In this document: positions 12,779-24,715 of the stretch, piece by piece
Layout of the letters: each line of letters begins with the position of its first letter
Position numbering within the stretch: position 1 is the first letter of the stretch
Source of the DNA: Planococcus citri
Lineage: Eukaryota; Arthropoda; Insecta; Hemiptera; Pseudococcidae
Length of the DNA stretch: 64,000 bases
Reading direction: 5' to 3'
Assembly (NCBI RefSeq): GCF_950023065.1
Contig: NC_088679.1
Coordinates: forward strand, 78,058,001-78,122,000
The notes under the pieces: model-generated
The model's input: only the letters and a program-made list of their open reading frames with translations
Databases searched by the model: none
What the model was told of the DNA's origin: nothing
Program-made: the position numbers and the translations under genes

Positions 12779-13440
12779 GATTTTTTCACATTTTTTGAAA
12801 TTTACAAATCGGTCAAAAATTCACTCTTGAAATTTGCATCTATGAAATTTCGCAGTAACCACCCAAAACGATCGACAAGGTGTCCAATAAGCAACGACCA
12901 GAGTTATGGGTGCTAAAATTCATTTTTTACTCTTCTGTAACGATCTTTAAAATTTCTAGAGTGATTCGAATACTCACTTGTATAGGTAAGGTACTCAATT
13001 TTCCACCTGTCGAGTCGATTGGTGATGGTTTCGAAACGTTCTAGGGTCTTCGGCGGATTTAAATTTCTTCATTTCTTCAAAAATAATTAAAAATTTTGGA
13101 TTTGTATCGGCCCAAAAATATTTTGAAAATATGAGAATCCTAAAATCAGCTGGATTGAACCGGCTCAAAAATATTTCAAAAATATGTGCATAAATCGATC
13201 GAAAGGATGGCAAAGATGGTGAATCCGAGTTTGTGGATGCTGAATTTCATTTTCACTCCGTTTACATTGTTTTTTCAAAAACTGGAGAAACCAAAAATCC
13301 ATTGGAGGCTTCAGAACGGTTCGAAACCGTCACCAGTGGTCTCGGGAGGTCAACAATAAGGTATAAACCAAATTTCAGCTTTCCAAGTGAAGTTGCTGAA
13401 ATTTAAATTTTTTTCTAATTTCAGCCCAAATCAGAATAGG
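12779..13440. other. Non-coding DNA with one dispersed-family copy
   Basis: No gene is seen. Around 13290-13400 lies a well-preserved copy of the dispersed motif (ggaggcttcagaacggttcg, then aaaccgtcaccagtggtctcg), followed by the phrase aaatttcagctttccaa also found near other copies. Confidence 0.4.
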
Positions 13441-14702
13441 TGGGTAATTCTCAAAAAAAAAGGTAAAAATCGTGTACATGGCAAATTTCTCAAAGGTACT
13501 TTTAGCATGAAATTTTTTATTTATTTTTTGGTCCATTCAAGGATCATCCCCCACACATTTCACATATGGTATTGAGATCTTTAGCCCCTCCTTTCATTGG
13601 TGTACATTCAATTTTATACCCCAAATGTCCTTCGACTTGGCTGTCACACGCCATGTTTTTGAAAATGAATGTTATAAAGTGTCATGAACTTCATTTTTTT
13701 GGGGAAAAATTGACACGTTCTCATTATCATAGAACACGAAGGTCCATTATTGTGCAAATTGTAATTGCCATAAGTCCATAGGAAGCTCACATTTCACATT
13801 TGAAAACTGTCACACACTTTTTGGGCAAATTTTAGAGCAATTTTCAATTATTTTTGGTAGCTTCCCAATCCAACATTTTTTTCTGGCGAGTGGCTGCACT
13901 GGTTCACTGTCCTCATAAAAATGTTACCCCGCAATGTTATTTTCAAAACCTACACAATGGCTCGTTCTAATCGTACTTGTCTCTGAAAATATGATATTTC
14001 GCAAAATCGGTGTCCTTCGGCTTGCCTTTTCATTTACCCTGATGAACCCGCCAAAAACGATAATTGAGAAAGGGAAGTTATTCTACATGATAAGTACACA
14101 TTTATTACGTGTTAAAAATCGAATAATGTCCAGTAGGTAAGGCTAGAAACGAAAAAACGTTGAGATTGTCCTTCGGCTTGTCCAGCGCCCATTTGTCCTT
14201 TCGACTTTTGGCCAAATTTCAGACAGCTGTACTTTTATCGCGCTAGTCGACACATTACACGATAATACAAACAAAATTTGACATTTTCTCCCTCCCCACA
14301 CCTCACCTCTACCCCTACCAAAAAAATAAGTCCAGATTCGAACTTTGCGGCCTGAAAAACATAAATCGACATATTACACGATGATATAAGCAAAATTTGA
14401 CATTTTCCCCTCCCCACGCCTCACCCTCCACCGTTACATAAAAAATAACTCCAGATTCGAATTCTACGACCTCGAAAACATATCAATTGACATATTACAC
14501 ATCGATGAGGGTCGAATCCTAATTATCGTCGTTTTAGGGGGCCGAGGTCCACAGTGGGGGGGGGATTGAATTGAGGCCAACACTAGAACAGGGATCTGGG
14601 ACACCTATACAAATGATTCCCACTTGAAATTTTCCAAAGAAATGATTTTTATTTTTCAAAATTATGCACATCAAAATTGACCTTTTTTTTGAGAATTACC
14701 CA
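13441..14702. mobile_element. Putative 1.26-kb element with TGGGTAATTCTC inverted ends
   Basis: TGGGTAATTCTCAAAAAAAA at 13441 is mirrored by the complement ending at 14702, and the match continues through GGT.AAAA, about 27 bp in all. Part of each end is poly-A/T, so the informative match is shorter. There is no clear target duplication and no transposase. The interior holds several tgtccttcg(a/g)cttg words (near 13627, 14010 and 14168) and a 120-bp tandem duplication at 14247-14505. Confidence 0.5.
14247..14505 (+). repeat. 120-bp tandem repeat, about 2.1 copies
   Basis: The phrase tcgaca(c/t)attacacgat occurs at 14247, 14367 and, changed, at 14486. Each copy is followed by aaaatttgacattttc, a C-rich cctccccac block and a tccagattcgaa block. 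Period is about 120 bp. It lies within the 13441-14702 element. Confidence 0.75.
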
Positions 14703-14854
14703 TGTAGGTAATTCTCAAAAATTCGCCAAAAATTGAAAAACGAATTTCAGGACATGAAATTTTGGCGGATGGTATCTTTTGAGGCCCTCTTTCAATTCCT
14801 GATTCTCCGGTTTAAAAATTTTTTTGCTGAAAGTTCTGAAGAAATTTGAAAAAT

Positions 14855-15760
14855 CGCTGGAGATTCCAAAAAAGTCATAGAGCGATTTACTTTTGAACTA
14901 TCCCTCCTGGAATTCTGTAACAACTAGCAACCTAAAACAGTAGAGGGGGTACCCACTGAAAAAAATTAAAAAATCGCCAGAGGCACCAGAATAGTACAAA
15001 ACTTGTAATTTGTTGATTTGTGGGAATTGAATTGAAGGATTCATTCACTTTGGTTTATTTTTCTAGGGGGAAAAAATCATATTTCGTGAGAAAATTCAAA
15101 AATCACCCTTGAAACATCTTTTTCAATTTTCTTCAATTTTCAAAAATTCACCAAAACATTCAAAAATAAACTATATCACGTGAAATTTTGGTTCCGGGGG
15201 TTTTCGGATATGCTTTTTCAATCTAGTTTGATATCGATCAAATCGGAGAGTGTGAGTTCAAAAGGGGGGGGGGGGGAGGGTGAAAAATGAAATGGATTAA
15301 TTTTGCTTTCAACCAAACATCTTCGATTTCGATTCACCTGCCCTCAAACTTATTACACTATCACCATTTTGTAGCCGCTGGAGTTCGTTACAGCGCCCTT
15401 TCTAAAGCGATTTGAAATTATTGCTGGAGAAAATTTAATTCTTGCTGCAGGCTCCAGATGAATTCAAAAAAGGATTGTAATGGATTCATAGAGAGAGTTT
15501 ACTTTAAAGGTGTAGACACTTTTTTAGTTATTTTCAACAAAAATAAACGATTTGGGATTTTTTTTAGAGACTTTTAAAGTTGTAAAAAAATTCTCGAATA
15601 ATGCGATATAATTGTCAAACTTTTTATATGTAGTTGCTGATTACAACATCTTCTGGAATGATTTGATGAAATCGCTGAAGGATAGCCATCTTTTGCTGGA
15701 GGCTTCAAAACGGCTCCAAAATGGTTGTGATCGATTCGAAGGGGGAGATTTTGGTACACA
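14855..15760 (+). repeat. Series of degenerate copies of a dispersed CTGGAGGCTCCA motif
   Basis: Four related stretches occur: 14857-14880, 14975-15000, 15442-15480 and 15692-15745. Each has a short C(T/C)GGAGGC-type palindrome, then AAAA.GG(C/T)TC and often a gatcgattcgaagg-type continuation. Spacing is irregular, so this is a dispersed family rather than a satellite. It is non-coding. Confidence 0.5.
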
Positions 15761-16379
15761 AACCAGTTTTTAGATTTTCAACTTCTAATTTACCTTTTTT
15801 TTTCTATTGCAGAAAATTAATACATCAATGAGCCTTTCCAGTCATCTTCAAAAATTGGCCAAAAATAGAAAAATTACCATTTTACAGTGAGAAGAAATCT
15901 CAGTTCAGTAATAATTGATGGGCTTTAAAGTTTCCCTTGTGAGAGAATTTATGGAATTGACTGCAATGTTATGAATATTTCACCCCATTCTTTCTTAAAT
16001 TACAAAAATTTATTTTAAAGTAGATAGACGCCTGTTTCCGGTCTTAAATTTCGGTAGCTATTTTGAAAAATGACGATAAATAATTGAAATATGTATTCAA
16101 AAACGATATTTTCTCGCCATTTTGGATATATTATTCCTGGATAATTGATTTTTCAACTTTACGGACAAATGCGTAATCTGTGTACTTAAGCCATTTTTAG
16201 CCAAAAAAAAATAAATTTTTAGAATTTTTTCAAAGAGGTTTATTTCCAGAAATTTGCTGAAAATTTTAGTTTCCTACCCCCATTTGAAAATTAAGTCGTT
16301 GTAGGAGCCCTCAAAGTGGAAAATTTTTTTTGAAAAAAATTCCTAATTTAGCGTCAAAATTCTTCTTGATAATTTCAAT
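15761..16379. other. No feature seen
   Basis: A/T-rich sequence without protein-like frames or recognised repeat ends. It runs up to the target duplication of the hAT-like element. Confidence 0.4.
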
Positions 16380-17110
16380 CAGTGCCGGTTTTAAGGGGGG
16401 GGGAATTGGGTGATAATCCCCCAGTTTTTTTGGAAAAAATTTTGATGCTATAAAGTGGGAATTTTTCAAGTATTTTGGCGCTCTTGTTTCACTGAGATGG
16501 ATGCCGATTACAAACAGATGTTCATTTTTTTTCATCTTTTTTGAGAAGAAGAAGCCTTTTTTTTCTTCTCAAGCCCACATTATAGGTATATTCGTACACA
16601 ATTTACTTTGAATAATACTTTGCGGGCAAATTTCAGTCACTGAGGTCCCTCCTTTTCAAAAATTAAATAAATAAATGACATATTTATTCAGTGGCGTTAC
16701 CGGGGAGTGAAGGGGGCCATTGTCCTCCCTTGCGAACGAAAATTTGAAATAAAACATGCAAAAGTGAACGTTTTTTTTTGTTGTTCGGACCCATTTTTTC
16801 TAAAAATTTTCGCTCTCGATTCGCTCGAGCAGTAATTTTACCTTCATTTTCATAATACATAATTATAATCGCCACACATCACGATAGATTTCCAGAAAAT
16901 GACTCCTAATTTCGATTTTTCATGCCTAAAAATCTGGTTTTGCCTCCTCCTTGAGGAAATTCTGACTACGCCACTGTATTTATTTGATTTCTGCTCTCCG
17001 AGAAGCTTAATTTTACCCCCCCCCCCCCTACCCCAAAAAATGAGACGGCAAAATTGTTTGGTTCTGACCCAATTATCCCCCTCCAAGGAAAAATCCTGGC
17101 ACCGGTACTG
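16380..17110. mobile_element. hAT-type MITE with 8-bp duplication, carrying a second MITE
   Basis: The ends begin CAGTGCCGG and finish CCGGTACTG. The direct 8-mer ATTTCAAT flanks it at 16372-16379 and 17111-17118. CAG(T/G)G termini with 8-bp duplications are the hallmark of the hAT superfamily. The interior holds G- and C-runs and no transposase. A younger hAT MITE sits inside at 16689-16976, so the original element was about 435 bp. Confidence 0.87.
16689..16976. mobile_element. 288-bp hAT MITE nested in the larger one
   Basis: It starts CAGTGGCGT and ends ACGCCACTG, flanked by perfect 8-bp duplications TATTTATT (16681-16688 and 16977-16984). Inverted similarity continues loosely through ccctcc/ggagg blocks inside. 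It is non-autonomous, and insertion came after the host element was in place. Confidence 0.9.
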
Positions 17111-17190
17111 ATTTCAATCCTCAAGCAATGTTGGTACTTTGATACAAAGCCATCCAAAGTTGAAATTTTTAAATACCTACAGGAAAAAGG

Positions 17191-18732
17191 AGGAGTATCG
17201 ATAAAGCCATTTTTTGGGCCCGGACAGTGATCGACTCGACCACTCTTAAAATGTCGTAATAAATATACCAAATACGAATCCGTGGTTAGTTGACCCAAAA
17301 TGACCACTTTTTTGGGCTCCAGGGGTTCCCAAAGTTGCGAATAAAGACATAATTTTAGGAACCACTGAGAATTATTTTCAAAATCTTTTTTAGCGTAATA
17401 TATCTGTTTGAACCTGATATACGTCATGCTAGATGATTTTTCTATTTTTGAGCCTCGGGGGCAGAAATTGGGGGGGGGGGTTGTGATTTTTTGAAAATTT
17501 TGGAACCACCATTTTGGACCTACTCCTTTGAGCCTCGCTAAAAAGCTTTTTACATTTAATTAGTATCTGAAAGACGTCCATCTTACCAAATTTTGAGCTC
17601 AATAAAATTTTGCGCTGGTACTCAAAAATCCAATTTTCAAATTTTTCGCAATTTCGATATTTTGGGAAGCCCTGGAAAACTAGAAACATGCGATTTGCAC
17701 CAAACGTAACGTTTTAAGGTATATATTCAATAAACTCGATGAAAAAATAAAATTAGGCTCCCTGTATATTCGTAATTTTGAACCCCTTTTTTAGAACCCC
17801 CCCACTTTAGGCACCCCTAAAAAGGCGTTTATGCATATTTTTTCAAATAAATTGCAGAATTTATTTTTGAAACATGCCAGCAAGTGCTCGATAATTTTTC
17901 ATATGATTTTTCCTGTAACATTCAAAATTGAGCTATTTTGGGTCAAATTCTGAGATTTAACTCTTCGAAAAAACGTGAAAATAACGTTTTCACGATTTCA
18001 ACGAAGTAAAAATGTCAGAATTTGACCGCAAATAGCTCAATTTTGAAAGTTACAGGGAAAATCAAATGAAAAATTATCAAGTACTTGCTAGTGTGTTTCA
18101 AATGTTAATTCTTCAAATTATTTGCAAAAATATATATGCATAAACGCCTTTTTTAGGGGTGCCTATAAAGTGGGGAGCTCTAAAGTAAGGGTTCAAAATT
18201 ACGAATATGCAAGGAGCTTAATTAAACTTTTTCATTTGGATAATTGAATATATACCTCAAAACGTTACGTTTGACGCAAATCGCATGTTTCTAGTTTTCC
18301 AGGGGTTCCCAAAATATTGAAATTGCGAAAAATTGGAAAATTGGATTTTTGAGTACCAGCGCAAAATTTTATTGAGCTCAAAATTTGGTAAGATGGACGT
18401 CTTTCAGATACTAATTAAATGTAAAAAGCTTTTTAGCGAGGCTCAAACCATTTCTGCCCCCGAGGCTCAAAAATAGAAAAATCATCTAGCATGACGTATA
18501 TCAGGTTCAAACAGATATACCTATTACGCTAAAAAAGATTTTGAAAATAATTCTCAGTGGTTCCTAAAATTATTTCTTTATTCGCAACTTTGGGAACCCC
18601 TGGAGCCCAAAAAGTGGTCATTTTGGGTCAACTAACCACGGATTCGTATTTGGTATAAATTTATTACGACATTTTAAGAGTGGTCGAGTCGATTACTGTC
18701 CGGGCCCAAAAAATGGCCTTATCGATACTCCT
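17191..18732. repeat. Long palindromic (foldback) element, copy B
   Basis: It is homologous to 11232-12778 over its length and is itself an inverted repeat with a centre near 17985. The outer ends read AGGAGTATCGATAA.GCC and the complement. The gtcgagtcgat/atcgactcgac block, cgtaataaat block and ccgtggttagttgaccc block pair across the arms. The right arm has lost about 70 bp relative to the left (near 18448). Two copies 4.4 kb apart with differing internal deletions argue for a transposable family, or for a duplicated segment that decayed. No coding frames are supported. Confidence 0.85.
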
Positions 18733-21700
18733 GCTTTGTGAATATTTTCCAAAATGTATCAATTGTCTGAAAATAAAAAAATGAAACGAAAGGAATTTTT
18801 CCAAAATGTTCAATTTTTAGACCAAAATGCTTCTAAATACCTCAATTTTTGAAGAAAAAAACTACTCATCAGTTCTTTCAGAAATGCTGTTCTCCTGTGG
18901 TACCTAGACCTACTCATTTTCTAAAAATGAACAAGATATTGAAAATTTATTCATTTTCGCAAACCCTCCCTGCTTTTAAAATTTCTCTTATTTTTCTATT
19001 TTTTTCTTTTGTGGGAGGCTTTATATATACGCAGATCAACACTTTTTATATGCCAGGCTCTTGAAAGTGGAGCAATTGACTCATTGAGAGCGATTCTGTC
19101 ACAAAAAATACAATTTTTGAAAAATTCATTTTATTTGATCATTTTCAACTTTGGGCAAGGCTCTGTAAAAGCCGGAGCAATATCACTGGAGGGAGCAAAG
19201 AGGAGGTTTTCCTAAAAGTAGAATCATTCCAAAAATGTCACCCATAAATTGAAAGATTTTGACGCATTTCCGCCTGATTTCATTTCATTTTATTGATTAG
19301 GTATTTCAATTTTAGGTGCTGCTACGAGTTCTGAAGTACATAGGTATGGTACAGGAGGAGCTAAACATAGCCTGAGGAATCGAAGGAGGCTTTTTCTCAA
19401 AAAGAGAGATTATTCAGCAGAGTTCTGACGCAATAATTGAGAACTTTTAGTAAAAATTGTTTCATATCGATATGTTTCATTCATTACTTTCTCATTAAAT
19501 CCAACTACTCCAGTAAGTGAGGACGAGAAAATTTAAGTCTTCAAAATAATAATGGTTCAGTTCAAATCATTTTCGAAATTGAAATTTAGAAAATTCTGAT
19601 AGTTTTAATAATTTATAGTAAAACACAAATATGATCAAAATTGATTGGGTTCGATAAAGTTTGAAAAAATTGGGTGAGATAAAATTGGGTCTAAGGAATA
19701 TCCTTTGATCTGATCTGATCTAATCTATCAGACGTGATCAGATCTGGACAAATCTTACCAGATCGAAACTTCGATCTGACTAGAGTTGATTGGAATTGCA
19801 CCTCGTCAGGTGTAAATTTAAAAGCTTTTATGTTCATTTGATTTGTTTTAAACCCCACCACACTCAAAAATTTTGAATCGAATATTTTCAATCCTTAATA
19901 ACGTAATTGGAGAAATTATGAAGTTTTGACTAAGTATTCCTATAAGTATGAAGGTATTGTAAAAAAAAATTTTTGAGTAGAGCGAGTTAGAGAGCGAAGG
20001 AAAAAGGTGAACAAAAATACCTCCAGCAGTTCATTTTCATCAAATTTTCTCAAAAAATATTGAAAAATAGACGAATACGAGTAAATACAGATCTAAAATC
20101 ATTTTAAATCCAACTTTTGAGTTAATATCTCTACATGAAGATGAATCTGTAGAAAGAACCAATGAATTCTCCGTGATCCCACGCCAGAGCCTCCCCTCTA
20201 ACCAGATTGTTCGAAGGAAAAAGATCAAAAATTTCTCAAACACTTTCAACTCTCTTCCACTCTTTCCAAATTTTGCCACAAAATAACACCAATTCAATCC
20301 CCACATTTCAACCAGGGAAACTCGTAACTCTAAATCAACAAATGCCCATTCCATAAATAATTGAATGCAGTAAATGAAAAAGAGGGGAAAAATGAACGAT
20401 TATTGCAGCTATGCGTGGTGCATACATTAAATTTCACGCGACTAAAATACGCTAGAAACCTATTAATATAACTTTAATGTGAACTGTAGGTAGGTACAGT
20501 GTACTTACGCATTGTGTTGTGAGCGAGGTTAATTAGAATAATAATCCATATATTTTTTTTTTTTTTAACTAAACGTATCATGTCATACTTACCTAAAAAC
20601 AGAAAAATTAAAGTTTGATTAAATGTTTTGAAATAATGAAATATACATGAAAACAAAAGTCACTTATTTACTCGTAGTAGGTACTATAATAAAGCGAATA
20701 AACAGTTTAGCTGCAGTCTACCTACCTGCTTCCCTATTATACATAATTTTGGAAAAGTAAAAAAGGGTGGGCGTATTTAAGAGTTAAATAATATAACAGT
20801 AGGCAGGTAATTGTCTCTTTATTAGATACGATGAGACAGAATAAGATATTTTTTTTCAATATTTCATTACCGAATAATTTTCTTTTTTTCATTAATTATT
20901 CGTTACAGGATGACGAAAATTATTCAAAAAAAGAAATTAAGAAATAATTCCGGCCAAAAGTATTAAATTATTTAAATACACAAAATAATCAGCAAAAGCA
21001 GGAAAAAAAACTAATAAGTGTAGGTTCGAATTTGTATTACCGAAATTGGCCATAAATAGCTACTGTATTAGAGGAAAAAATGAGCAATGGTGACCAAAGC
21101 TTGAATATTTGATGAGTAATAGCAACATACAAATTTTGCAAATGTGCGATGAATCATTGGCGATGATAATTTGCAACCATATTGAAGCATTATATTGTGA
21201 TGTGGGTGTACAATAAACTACGAATTCTCTAAAGCAATAAGATGAACAAAATTTTAGGCTCGTTTTTTTTGAAAAAAAAAAATAATAAAGACACGATACC
21301 GAGTCTGGTATCTATACTTTCCGATACCACGAGTCTTCGTAAAATTATCGATTATTTACATATGGTAACCGACTCGTCGGTAGCAAATATTAAAAATATA
21401 GGTAATTAGTCTGCGTATATTTATCAAACATTTAGTACATACTAAACCTACATAATTATAAGGCATTTCAAGAGTGATTTTTACGTTCCCCTTTTCACGT
21501 TCCATTTGAAATTCGTAACTCTGTTTGTTTTTCATTTAAATGTAAATTCGACGAAAAATTCAACATGTTTTTCATACTTACAGGTAAATATATAAAATCA
21601 GATTATATGGAAATGATAAATCGAGCACTTAATATGATAATGAGATCAAAAAATTATTATGTTTTCAAAATTATGTGCTTCGAAAAGCTGATAAGAAACG

Positions 21701-22395
21701 AGATATCTGCTTGAGAATTTTTTTTATTCGTTCTTTAGAATTGTGATTATTATTCCAAAAATTTAATATGAATTTTTATTATCGAGAAGTGTTGCCAAAA
21801 AAATTCCAAAAATTATAAAAGTGACTGCAAAAATATTTTTTGAGCATAAAACCCTGAAAAATCATTCTAAAGAGGACGACTACCTATTTTAATAGCAACA
21901 AATCTGAATTTTTTAGGCACTGCTCGGGCAAAAAAATTATTCAAATTTTGATTACTCATGAAAAATGTAACATCGAAGAAGGATAATATGATGATTGTGA
22001 ATATTTCATCAATTTTTTCAGCTCGATTGGCAATTTTTTAAGTCAGTTTTGCGAAGCTGTGGTCCAATACGAGGCATCTCGAGTGCATTTATTTCCATTA
22101 TCACAATTTTTAACACCAATTGATCACATTTATCGTCACAATTTCAGGTATCTGTGCGTGAAAACTCCAATCAGTGAATGATATGGGGAAAAATGTGGAC
22201 ACCGGGGAAGCAATATGAAAAGACGAAGTGCGTGCGTTGGTAAAGAAATAACAATATTGAATTGCAGAGGTGTAAAAATGATTTGAAAAAAAAAATGCAA
22301 AATAGAGAACGAAAAAAAAAATGGTTGAAATTGAAACAAGTAAAACGATACAATAAAGATATAGGTATAATTTCATAACCATCACTTGGACGTAC
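18733..22395. other. Gene-poor DNA, probably intron or intergenic
   Basis: No conserved frame is seen. 19690-19790 is rich in gatctgatc/agatc words, also seen at 55010-55380. The 104-codon frame on the - strand at 20040-20354 (MEWAFVDLELRVSLVEMWGL start) has no recognisable family. If the candidate exon at 22396-22502 is real, this stretch could hold the first intron of that - strand gene. Confidence 0.4.
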
Positions 22396-22502
22396 GTTTC
22401 AGCATTGGAATCTTTATTATAAGCTCTCTGCCTTTCGATTAATCTGGAGGCTACAGTTCTACTATCATCTCCAAAACCATACAGTCCAGCCACTGCAGCC
22501 AT
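22396..22502 (-). CDS. Candidate first coding exon, unknown protein (partial)
   Basis: Reading leftwards from an ATG at 22502, a frame of 35 codons begins MAAVAGLYGFGDDSRTVASR and continues with LIERQRAYNKDSNAET. It then meets a strong splice-donor match GTACGT at 22395-22390, leaving phase 2. Composition is balanced and unlike the A/T-rich shadows nearby. Beyond the donor the frame becomes hydrophobic and low-complexity, as an intron would. I do not recognise the family. No second exon was found to the left, so the gene would need a long intron. An alternative donor (GTGATG) lies about 10 bp further on. It could also be an accidental frame. Confidence 0.38.
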
Positions 22503-23529
22503 CGAATATTTACATAATTAGCAACAGTAGCGGCGTCATGAAAAACGAATGGTACCGAATAACGGCACTCCATTACCACTGTTATGATGTCTCGCAAACT
22601 AATGTTACAGCAAAGTTAGTGGTTGCTGAAAAAACCATACTCGACGGTACACAAATTTAACAATATTAAATGCCAAAGCGCCGCCGCTGCTCGCTATTAC
22701 AACCTCCTCATATATCCCTTCTACCTCGTTTTCTCCTTCGGGCTTCACTGCCGAGCGAGAATGTGTCATTCCACCTTTTTTTTTCATTTTTTGCCCGTCT
22801 CCTGCCTTTATTCATTTCCTTCCACTTTTCTTATATGTAAGTAAGTAGGTAGGTAGGGTTATAGTTAGGTACCTTTTGTAGTATACTGTGTGTATATTAT
22901 GGTGTACTCGTCATCTATACCTCTTTGCCCTTTTTTTTTGCCTTTAGTAACTTTCCCTTTCTCTGTATCTGAATTATTTATGTTGGTCGAATCAAAACAG
23001 TAGCGTGATGACGTTTAACTTGACTAAAGCCAGTGCTCTTGAAAATGCTTCGACGATAATTATTCGATTCAGTTTTTCCAGCTTTTAGGCACCTATATTG
23101 TAGTACTTATTACGTTTAGTTTCGGAACTTATACCTATATACTTAATTTCAAATGGGTAAATACGGTTTAGAATAATTTAACCGAGTCGTTCGCTTTTTT
23201 AATAGGAAGCTTTTTAAATATACAAATAGGTAGGGGAAGAAAGAATAGGTACTGGGAATTTTTCGTTCGCAGGTGGACATTTTTTTTTATCAGCAGTGAA
23301 TTAATCGTATTAGGATTTTTGCTACGTGTTGCTTCTTGTGAATCAATTTTTCAGTACATTTGAACTTTTTTTTAGCAGAGAATCATCTTGAAAAAATTCA
23401 CCAAACATTTGAAAAAACCTGATTTTCTCTCCTACTTACGCCTTAAGTATTGGCTCACCCATTTGGAGCTTACCTTCGGACTTATGTTTTCAACATCTAG
23501 AATAATGAATCTGATTTTTTTCAGAGAGC
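22503..23529. other. Possible upstream region of the - strand exon; no gene seen
   Basis: 22510-22760 is less A/T-rich than its surroundings and contains a short GCCGCCGCTGC run; it could be a 5' region of the neighbouring - strand exon. From 22840 on there are taggtaggtagg-type repeats. Nothing else is supported. Confidence 0.35.
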
Positions 23530-23960
23530 AGAGTAGGACTGCTCACAAAATCTGTTTTGGGTTCAAACACCCAATGATTGAAACAGTGTCTGTTCCAAAC
23601 GCTGGTCCTAACTTGGGTCTGAACACACCCACTCACTGAGACAGTGTCTGTCTCAAACACCCACTCATTTGAATAGAGTTTGTCTCAAACACTGCTTCTA
23701 ACACGGGTCTGAACACACCAACTGATTGAAATGGTGTCTGTCTCAAACACAAGTCCTTACTTGGGTCTGACAAACACCTACTGATTTAAATATAGTGTCT
23801 GTTTCAAACACTTCCCAACTTGGATCTGAACATACTCACTGACTGAGACAGTGTCTGTCTCAAACACCCATCTCATTTGAATAGAGTTTGTCTCAAACAC
23901 AGGTCCTAACTTGGGTCTGAAAACACCCACTGATTTAAATAGTGTCTGACTCAACCACTG
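23530..23960 (+). repeat. Degenerate tandem repeat with ctgtctcaaacac units
   Basis: About seven units of 60-65 bp share the words ggtctgaacacacc, actga(t/c)tgaaa.a and gtgtctgtctcaaacac. They alternate between two unit types, giving a higher-order period near 125 bp. A stray unit (acaggtccttacttgggtctgaaaa) lies near 25978. The frames crossing it are repeat translations and not genes. Confidence 0.8.
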
Positions 23961-23988
23961 GTGTTTTCATTTTCAATTGTGGTTGTTT

Positions 23989-24567
23989 CCCTATTGACAA
24001 AAATTATGCGTACAACGTGCTGAAATGCATGCTTTTTTGCATATCACACGCATGCGTGAATTTGGACTTTTTCAAAAAATTGCATGCTATTCAACCAGTG
24101 AATAGCATGCTTAAAAGTAAACCAAAAGTATGTACAAAAAGTGCGGAAATTTTAGCAGAAAAATTGCTCAAACTCACTGGCAATACTGTCTACCGATTAA
24201 TTGTGAATTTTAAGACATTCCAATAGATGATTTTTTTCAAAAAAGTTGAGAAAAAAATTTAAAAATTTCCGGCGCGTGCGGGGATTAATCCCAGGTTCCT
24301 GCAATGTGCAGCCGCTTAACTCACTCAGCCACCTCGCAGCTTAATAGTTTAGAGGTTATTTTTGCATAAATGTTATCAATTTTTGGACTTGGAAAAATTT
24401 TTACTCACTGGTGCATTTTAGAAAATACTTGGTGGCTAGATTGCTTCTGTTTAGCATGCAAAAATGTACATTTTTAACGCGATAATGCACACAATGTGCA
24501 CACTTTTACACTGGTCCAAAATCACGCACTGTTATGCATGCTTTTCAGCATAATTTTGTCAATAGGG
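23989..24567. mobile_element. 579-bp element with CCCTATTGACAAA inverted ends
   Basis: CCCTATTGACAAAAATTATG at 23989 is matched by the inverted right end at 24548-24567, and the match continues through a second inverted block (gcatgctttt...gcatgc, cacgca). The right flank reads TTAA, the left GTTT. A TTAA-type (piggyBac-like) duplication is therefore possible only if the left copy has mutated. The interior holds a tRNA-like segment on the - strand (24271-24340). No transposase is present. Confidence 0.68.
24271..24340 (-). repeat. tRNA-like relic (SINE head or pseudo-tRNA)
   Basis: Read on the - strand, a TGGCTGAGTGAGTTAAGC block (24314-24331) matches the A-box/D-arm of Leu/Ser-type tRNAs. 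A short stem CTGCA..TGCAG follows, then GGGATTAATCCCC (24280-24292) stands where the B-box/T-arm should be. The B-box lacks the GTTCGA core, so a functional tRNA is unlikely. It is best read as a tRNA-derived SINE piece. Confidence 0.5.
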
Positions 24568-24576
24568 TTAATTTTG

Positions 24577-24679
24577 GCCAGAAAGTGAAGACAAAAAGAC
24601 AAAAATACAAAGAGACAAAGAGATAAAAAGACTAAAAGACGAAAAGATGAAGAGATGAAAAGACAAAGAGACTAAAAGA
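24577..24679 (+). repeat. Degenerate agacaaaa simple repeat (left part)
   Basis: Short units agacaaa(a/g), agactaaa and agatgaaa repeat for about 100 bp. They resume at 25659-25780 after the LINE fragment, so the two parts were one tract. Confidence 0.75.

Positions 24680-24715
<36 letters not shown>

Noticed and set aside
22110..22353. Hydrophobic - strand frames suggesting a membrane protein
   Set aside because: They arise from A/T-rich sequence beyond a good splice donor, in three overlapping frames.
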